Of a DNA stretch of 8,673 bases, positions 6,027 through 8,673 are shown one piece after another. The position numbers were made by a program, and so were the translations under genes. The notes beneath the pieces are model-generated. The model did no database searches, was not told where the DNA came from, and was given only the letters and a program-made list of their open reading frames with translations. Location: NCBI GenBank assembly GCA_003354225.1, contig PIVH01000070.1:1-8673 (forward strand), given 5' to 3'. Each line of letters opens with the position of its first letter. Position 1 is the first letter of the stretch. Origin of the DNA: Globobulimina sp. (Eukaryota; Foraminifera; Rotaliida).

Positions 6027-7337
6027 TCATAAAATAAGACATCGTGACCAACACGAAGTATTTTCAGCATCTTTTGTTTGATTATTGTCAAATTTGTCAT
6101 GGAATTTAACAGTATTTCCATCTTCTTTATTTTCAAAAATAATTTTAGGGAAACCTTTCTCTGACAGCAATGGCACTTTTCCAGATTTTTCAAAATCAAA
6201 TGGAACCGTCGATATAAATGGTTGAGAGATTTGTGTGTTTGCCGGTAATGTGCCCATTTGTTTGATAGGGAGTTGGTTTATATTTTTTAACTTTAGATAC
6301 TGACACAACACATTGCATCTATGCGTTCTTAGGAAATTTTCAAATCCTTTTGTACCTAAATTGCCCCTTCCAAATGCTTTAACATTTTGAGAGGAATGTA
6401 CCTGCGGATCGGTGTATACATCGCCGACGCCCTGGATGTCACAGACCAGCAACTTCCCTTTGGAGGCTTCATAGGTAAAATGGGCAAATGCATGCGGAGT
6501 ATTCCTCTCATCATCCGAGACCCAGCCCACATTGTTATTATATTTCTTATATTGCCCTTCGATGTATCGCTCCACATGACATACGGGAGAGCCTTCGCGC
6601 TGTTTCAAATGCAATACATAGGCCTCTAAAAAATCTACGCATTTGGGTGGAAAGTAAGAATTATATCCTTTGCGTCCATGACAAAAATGTCGAGCTATGG
6701 CTTGCATCCGTACATCATTAAAATATATGTCTTTTTTGATATTATCTCTCATATCTTGACTCATTTTGGCCACATATTTCTTTTTTGGATCGGATAAATC
6801 TTGTAAATGGAAGACATATCTTAGACCACCTTTATCGAAGGGCACTTCGTCTATTTTGACTTTGCATAGTTTTTGAAACCATTTCTCTTCGTCATAGCTA
6901 TAGAGCCATTTGGCAGCTTTTTCGGAGCGTATTTTGCCCCAATCGGGCGGCCCATGTCTGACCACTTCTATTTTCTTACGTTTACTACTTCTTTTTTTCT
7001 TCTGTTGTACTCTTTCATTGTCATCTAACACTATGTTCATTGGATCTGCACTGTTATAAACACAGGCACTCACATCCTCCGCATGGCCATGGCCATCCTC
7101 ATCCTCATCATGCTTACTTTCATCCAAAGTACTACCACCAACAAATGAGTGCGTGGATCGCTTGCGTTTGCTTGCGTTTTGTGTATGCTTCAGTGTCCCG
7201 GATGATGTCCCTGTTAATTCGTCTACAATTTGCGATTTCCTAGTCTCGAAATCTGCGTGTGTTATTAACTCATTATCATACAATGTTTTTAAATGTTTTA
7301 ATCGTTGGATACAGTTATTTGCTACTGACTCTTCCAT
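6027..7337 (-). CDS. Alpha-kinase (MHCK/EF2K type) with SHOCT-like N-terminus and CAAX-like C-terminus
   Basis: This 436-residue atypical Ser/Thr kinase starts at the ATG at 7337 (context AGAATGGA). A SHOCT-like helical motif lies at 11-44 (RLKHLKTLYDNELI, then QIVDELTGT). A disordered, acidic and His-rich region with basic clusters KRKR (57-60) and KKKRSSKRKK (113-122) follows; the latter looks like a nuclear localisation signal. The alpha-kinase domain covers about 132-352. K191 (YVAKM) is the ATP-binding lysine and E256-R257 (HVERYIEG) lie in the hinge. D300 in CDIQGVGD and D310 in YTDP match the catalytic aspartates. GRGNLGTKG (323-331) is the Gly-rich loop. H286, H339, C341 and C345 match the zinc ligands. 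All key residues are present, so it should be active. No WD40, SEL1 or channel domain is attached, unlike MHCK, EF2K or TRPM6/7. The protein ends CWSRCLIL: C433 forms a CAAX-type box predicting geranylgeranylation. Its substrate is unknown. The gene is more GC-rich than its neighbours. Kinase identity is certain; prenylation is inferred. Confidence 0.95.
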   Translation of the reverse strand: MEESVANNCIQRLKHLKTLYDNELITHADFETRKSQIVDELTGTSSGTLKHTQNASKRKRSTHSFVGGSTLDESKHDEDEDGHGHAEDVSACVYNSADPMNIVLDDNERVQQKKKRSSKRKKIEVVRHGPPDWGKIRSEKAAKWLYSYDEEKWFQKLCKVKIDEVPFDKGGLRYVFHLQDLSDPKKKYVAKMSQDMRDNIKKDIYFNDVRMQAIARHFCHGRKGYNSYFPPKCVDFLEAYVLHLKQREGSPVCHVERYIEGQYKKYNNNVGWVSDDERNTPHAFAHFTYEASKGKLLVCDIQGVGDVYTDPQVHSSQNVKAFGRGNLGTKGFENFLRTHRCNVLCQYLKLKNINQLPIKQMGTLPANTQISQPFISTVPFDFEKSGKVPLLSEKGFPKIIFENKEDGNTVKFHDKFDNNQTKDAENTSCWSRCLIL

Positions 7338-7385
7338 TCTCTCTCAAAAAACTGTTTTTGCAAGTTAACTTTTTTAATTTTAATA
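7338..7385. promoter_or_regulatory. Very short (48 bp) divergent spacer with dyad symmetries
   Basis: Only 48 bp separate the start codons of the alpha-kinase (-) and the F-box-like gene (+). The spacer contains an inverted repeat CAAAAA-ACTG-TTTTTG at 7345-7360 and a perfect 10-bp palindrome AAGTTAACTT at 7362-7371. A shared bidirectional promoter is the simple reading. Regulatory sequence may also extend into either coding region. Confidence 0.5.
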
Positions 7386-8673
7386 ATGTCACACATTGCT
7401 AAAAGTAGTGGACAGTCACAGTACCCTAAATATGGCATGAACCAATTAAGCTTCTCTGAGTTTGACTCACGTCATGATCAGAATAGAATTTATATTGAAA
7501 ATCCAAGATCAATATCATCGGCTTCGTCAACAGATAGTTGTTGTACATATAGCACAAGAGCGTCATCGGCATCTTCAACTTCCTCAGTCTCAAATAATTC
7601 AACATATATTAATGATGATGTAGATGATGATGATGTCGCTGCGCCGTGCGATGGTGATCCCTTTTGGGATTATTATATAACGACATCATCGATATCGAGA
7701 GCAAATATATTTGAATTAACATCAGTAATGAAATTTATTTCTGCTCAACATGTTATCAAATATTTCATTCAGGATTGGCTTCAGAATAAAATTAAACCAA
7801 AAGATATACCATTCATTGAACACAAAATATCATCAAAACCACATACCGGCGATACCAAACCAAAATTATTAAATGCTAAATCTTTCACAATGTCAAAGTC
7901 CGGAACATATAAATTTGATCCCTATGCTCGGAAACACGAAGGATCATATTCATTATATTCAATATATTCAAATACAGATCAGAACCATCGCAATGATCTA
8001 AATTTACATACTTGTGCTTTAACAAAATTTATACAAAAATCATTAAAATCTAATAATAATAATGCCGCAACCTCAAAACACCCAAATTATTTTACTATTC
8101 CTCTGCTTCAAACATTATATGACAATAATAATAATATGAAACATAATATGAATGAGATTGGAACAAATATTTTCTCATTTTTAGACCAAAACGCATATTT
8201 AAAAGCGTCCATTGTTTCAAGAGCATGGTTTTATTGTTCACGATATTCAAAATCACGAAGTCATATAAAATTAAAATTGCTAAATGTTTTAAAACATTTT
8301 ACAAAACCTCAATATTTGTTAAAGACAATAATTAAAAACAATAATATTGTCTGTTTCAATCATAATGAAAATATTGATTCTAATCATGATCACGACACTG
8401 ACAATGACCCAGAACAAGAACAAGAAGACGATGATGAAAACGATCCGTTATTATCATACATTAAAGTAATTAAACCAAACAAAGATGATATTATAAATGG
8501 TGATTTTATTAATTTTTCATCTTTTTTTATATCGCGAACAAATAAATTATTTTCATCGGTGTGTTTGTTACAAATCGATTTAACCATTTTATGCAATAAT
8601 TCATTAATATATTTTATTGACGACAAATTATACGATGAATACTGGGAAATAATATTAACATTATTTGGTATTT
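7386..8673 (+). CDS. F-box-like protein, 3'-truncated by window edge
   Basis: The frame is open from the ATG at 7386 (context ATAATGT, A at -3) to the last base, giving 429 complete codons and no stop. The N-terminal 90 residues are Ser-rich and then acidic (SSASSTDS, later NDDVDDDDV), hence disordered. A folded stretch with WDYYITTSS and FIQDWLQNK comes next. After an Asn-rich linker there is an F-box-like motif at about 256-288, with NIFSFLDQNAYLKASIVSRA and a following Trp. It matches the I-F-x-FL ... L ... VSRxW pattern that binds Skp1 in SCF ubiquitin ligases. Beyond it lies an acidic insert (HDHDTDNDPEQEQEDDDEND) at roughly 333-352, then hydrophobic segments (FSSVCLLQIDLTIL) that could begin LRRs. 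The substrate-binding part is beyond the window. The Asn-rich style and LRR-like content recall the partial gene at 3-1328, possibly a relative. Coding is firm; the F-box is a motif-level call. Confidence 0.7.
   Translation, partial: MSHIAKSSGQSQYPKYGMNQLSFSEFDSRHDQNRIYIENPRSISSASSTDSCCTYSTRASSASSTSSVSNNSTYINDDVDDDDVAAPCDGDPFWDYYITTSSISRANIFELTSVMKFISAQHVIKYFIQDWLQNKIKPKDIPFIEHKISSKPHTGDTKPKLLNAKSFTMSKSGTYKFDPYARKHEGSYSLYSIYSNTDQNHRNDLNLHTCALTKFIQKSLKSNNNNAATSKHPNYFTIPLLQTLYDNNNNMKHNMNEIGTNIFSFLDQNAYLKASIVSRAWFYCSRYSKSRSHIKLKLLNVLKHFTKPQYLLKTIIKNNNIVCFNHNENIDSNHDHDTDNDPEQEQEDDDENDPLLSYIKVIKPNKDDIINGDFINFSSFFISRTNKLFSSVCLLQIDLTILCNNSLIYFIDDKLYDEYWEIILTLFGI

Noticed and set aside
7073-7099. Repeated CCATGG/GGCCAT sequence as a regulatory repeat
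   Set aside because: It encodes the acidic Gly-His-Gly-His segment of the kinase linker and needs no further explanation.
6356-7368. Several plus- and minus-strand frames over the alpha-kinase gene (6356-6577, 6387-6629, 6488-6721, 7040-7243, 7153-7368)
   Set aside because: They are shadows of the well-supported kinase frame. The His-rich frame at 7040 is the reverse of Asp/Glu/Gly/His codons.
1-8673. Giant-virus or other mobile origin for the LRR, F-box and kinase genes
   Set aside because: No virus hallmark gene, integrase, transposase or terminal repeat is present. A spliced gene, G gamma and CAAX proteins fit a cellular nuclear genome.

Overview
The window looks like nuclear DNA from a free-living, probably amoeboid, protist. 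It is AT-rich and gene-dense. Its start codons sit in eukaryotic contexts (A at -3, usually G at +4). One short GT-AG intron can be inferred, and proteins carry Asn runs. The products are eukaryotic signalling and scaffold types: a G-protein gamma subunit, an alpha-kinase, a PH domain protein, F-box/LRR proteins and a SAP protein. The standard genetic code fits. The gamma subunit and the solo alpha-kinase recall Amoebozoa, but I cannot fix the lineage; Rhizaria such as foraminifera, or other protists, remain possible. Nothing argues for a bacterium, virus or mobile element.

Layout. (1) Positions 3-1328 (+) hold the 3' part of an LRR-like gene with Asn-rich and Ser/Lys-rich linkers, open at the left edge. 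(2) Positions 2947-1342 (-) hold a two-exon gene whose small first exon carries the front half of a PH domain. A 91-nt intron with a 20-bp tandem repeat at its 3' end separates it from the large second exon, which carries the rest of the PH domain, an F-box and LRRs. (3) Positions 5261-3165 (-) encode a 698-residue SAP protein with a possible diverged formin-like (FH2) region, a WASHC3/CCDC53-like motif and a Pro/Ala linker. (4) Positions 5450-5650 (+) encode a 66-residue G gamma subunit ending in a CAAX box. (5) Positions 7337-6027 (-) encode a 436-residue alpha-kinase with a SHOCT-like N-terminus, basic nuclear-localisation-like clusters and its own CAAX-like end. (6) Positions 7386 to the right edge (+) hold the 5' part of another F-box-like gene.

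Genes 1/2 and 4/5 are convergent; genes 3/4 and 5/6 are divergent. Spacers are very short: 13 bp between stops of 1 and 2, and 48 bp between starts of 5 and 6, so overlapping 3' UTRs and shared promoters are likely. Two themes recur. One is ubiquitin-adaptor-like proteins (F-box/LRR) at both ends. The other is membrane or G-protein signalling (PH domain, G gamma, prenylatable kinase) in the middle. Whether these genes work together is not shown by the sequence; chance proximity in a compact genome is the default reading.

The most notable points are the PH domain rejoined across an intron with duplicated 3' splice-site sequence, the resulting PH-F-box-LRR architecture, the alpha-kinase with a geranylgeranyl-type C-terminus next to a G gamma with the same kind of end, and the SAP/formin-like protein.
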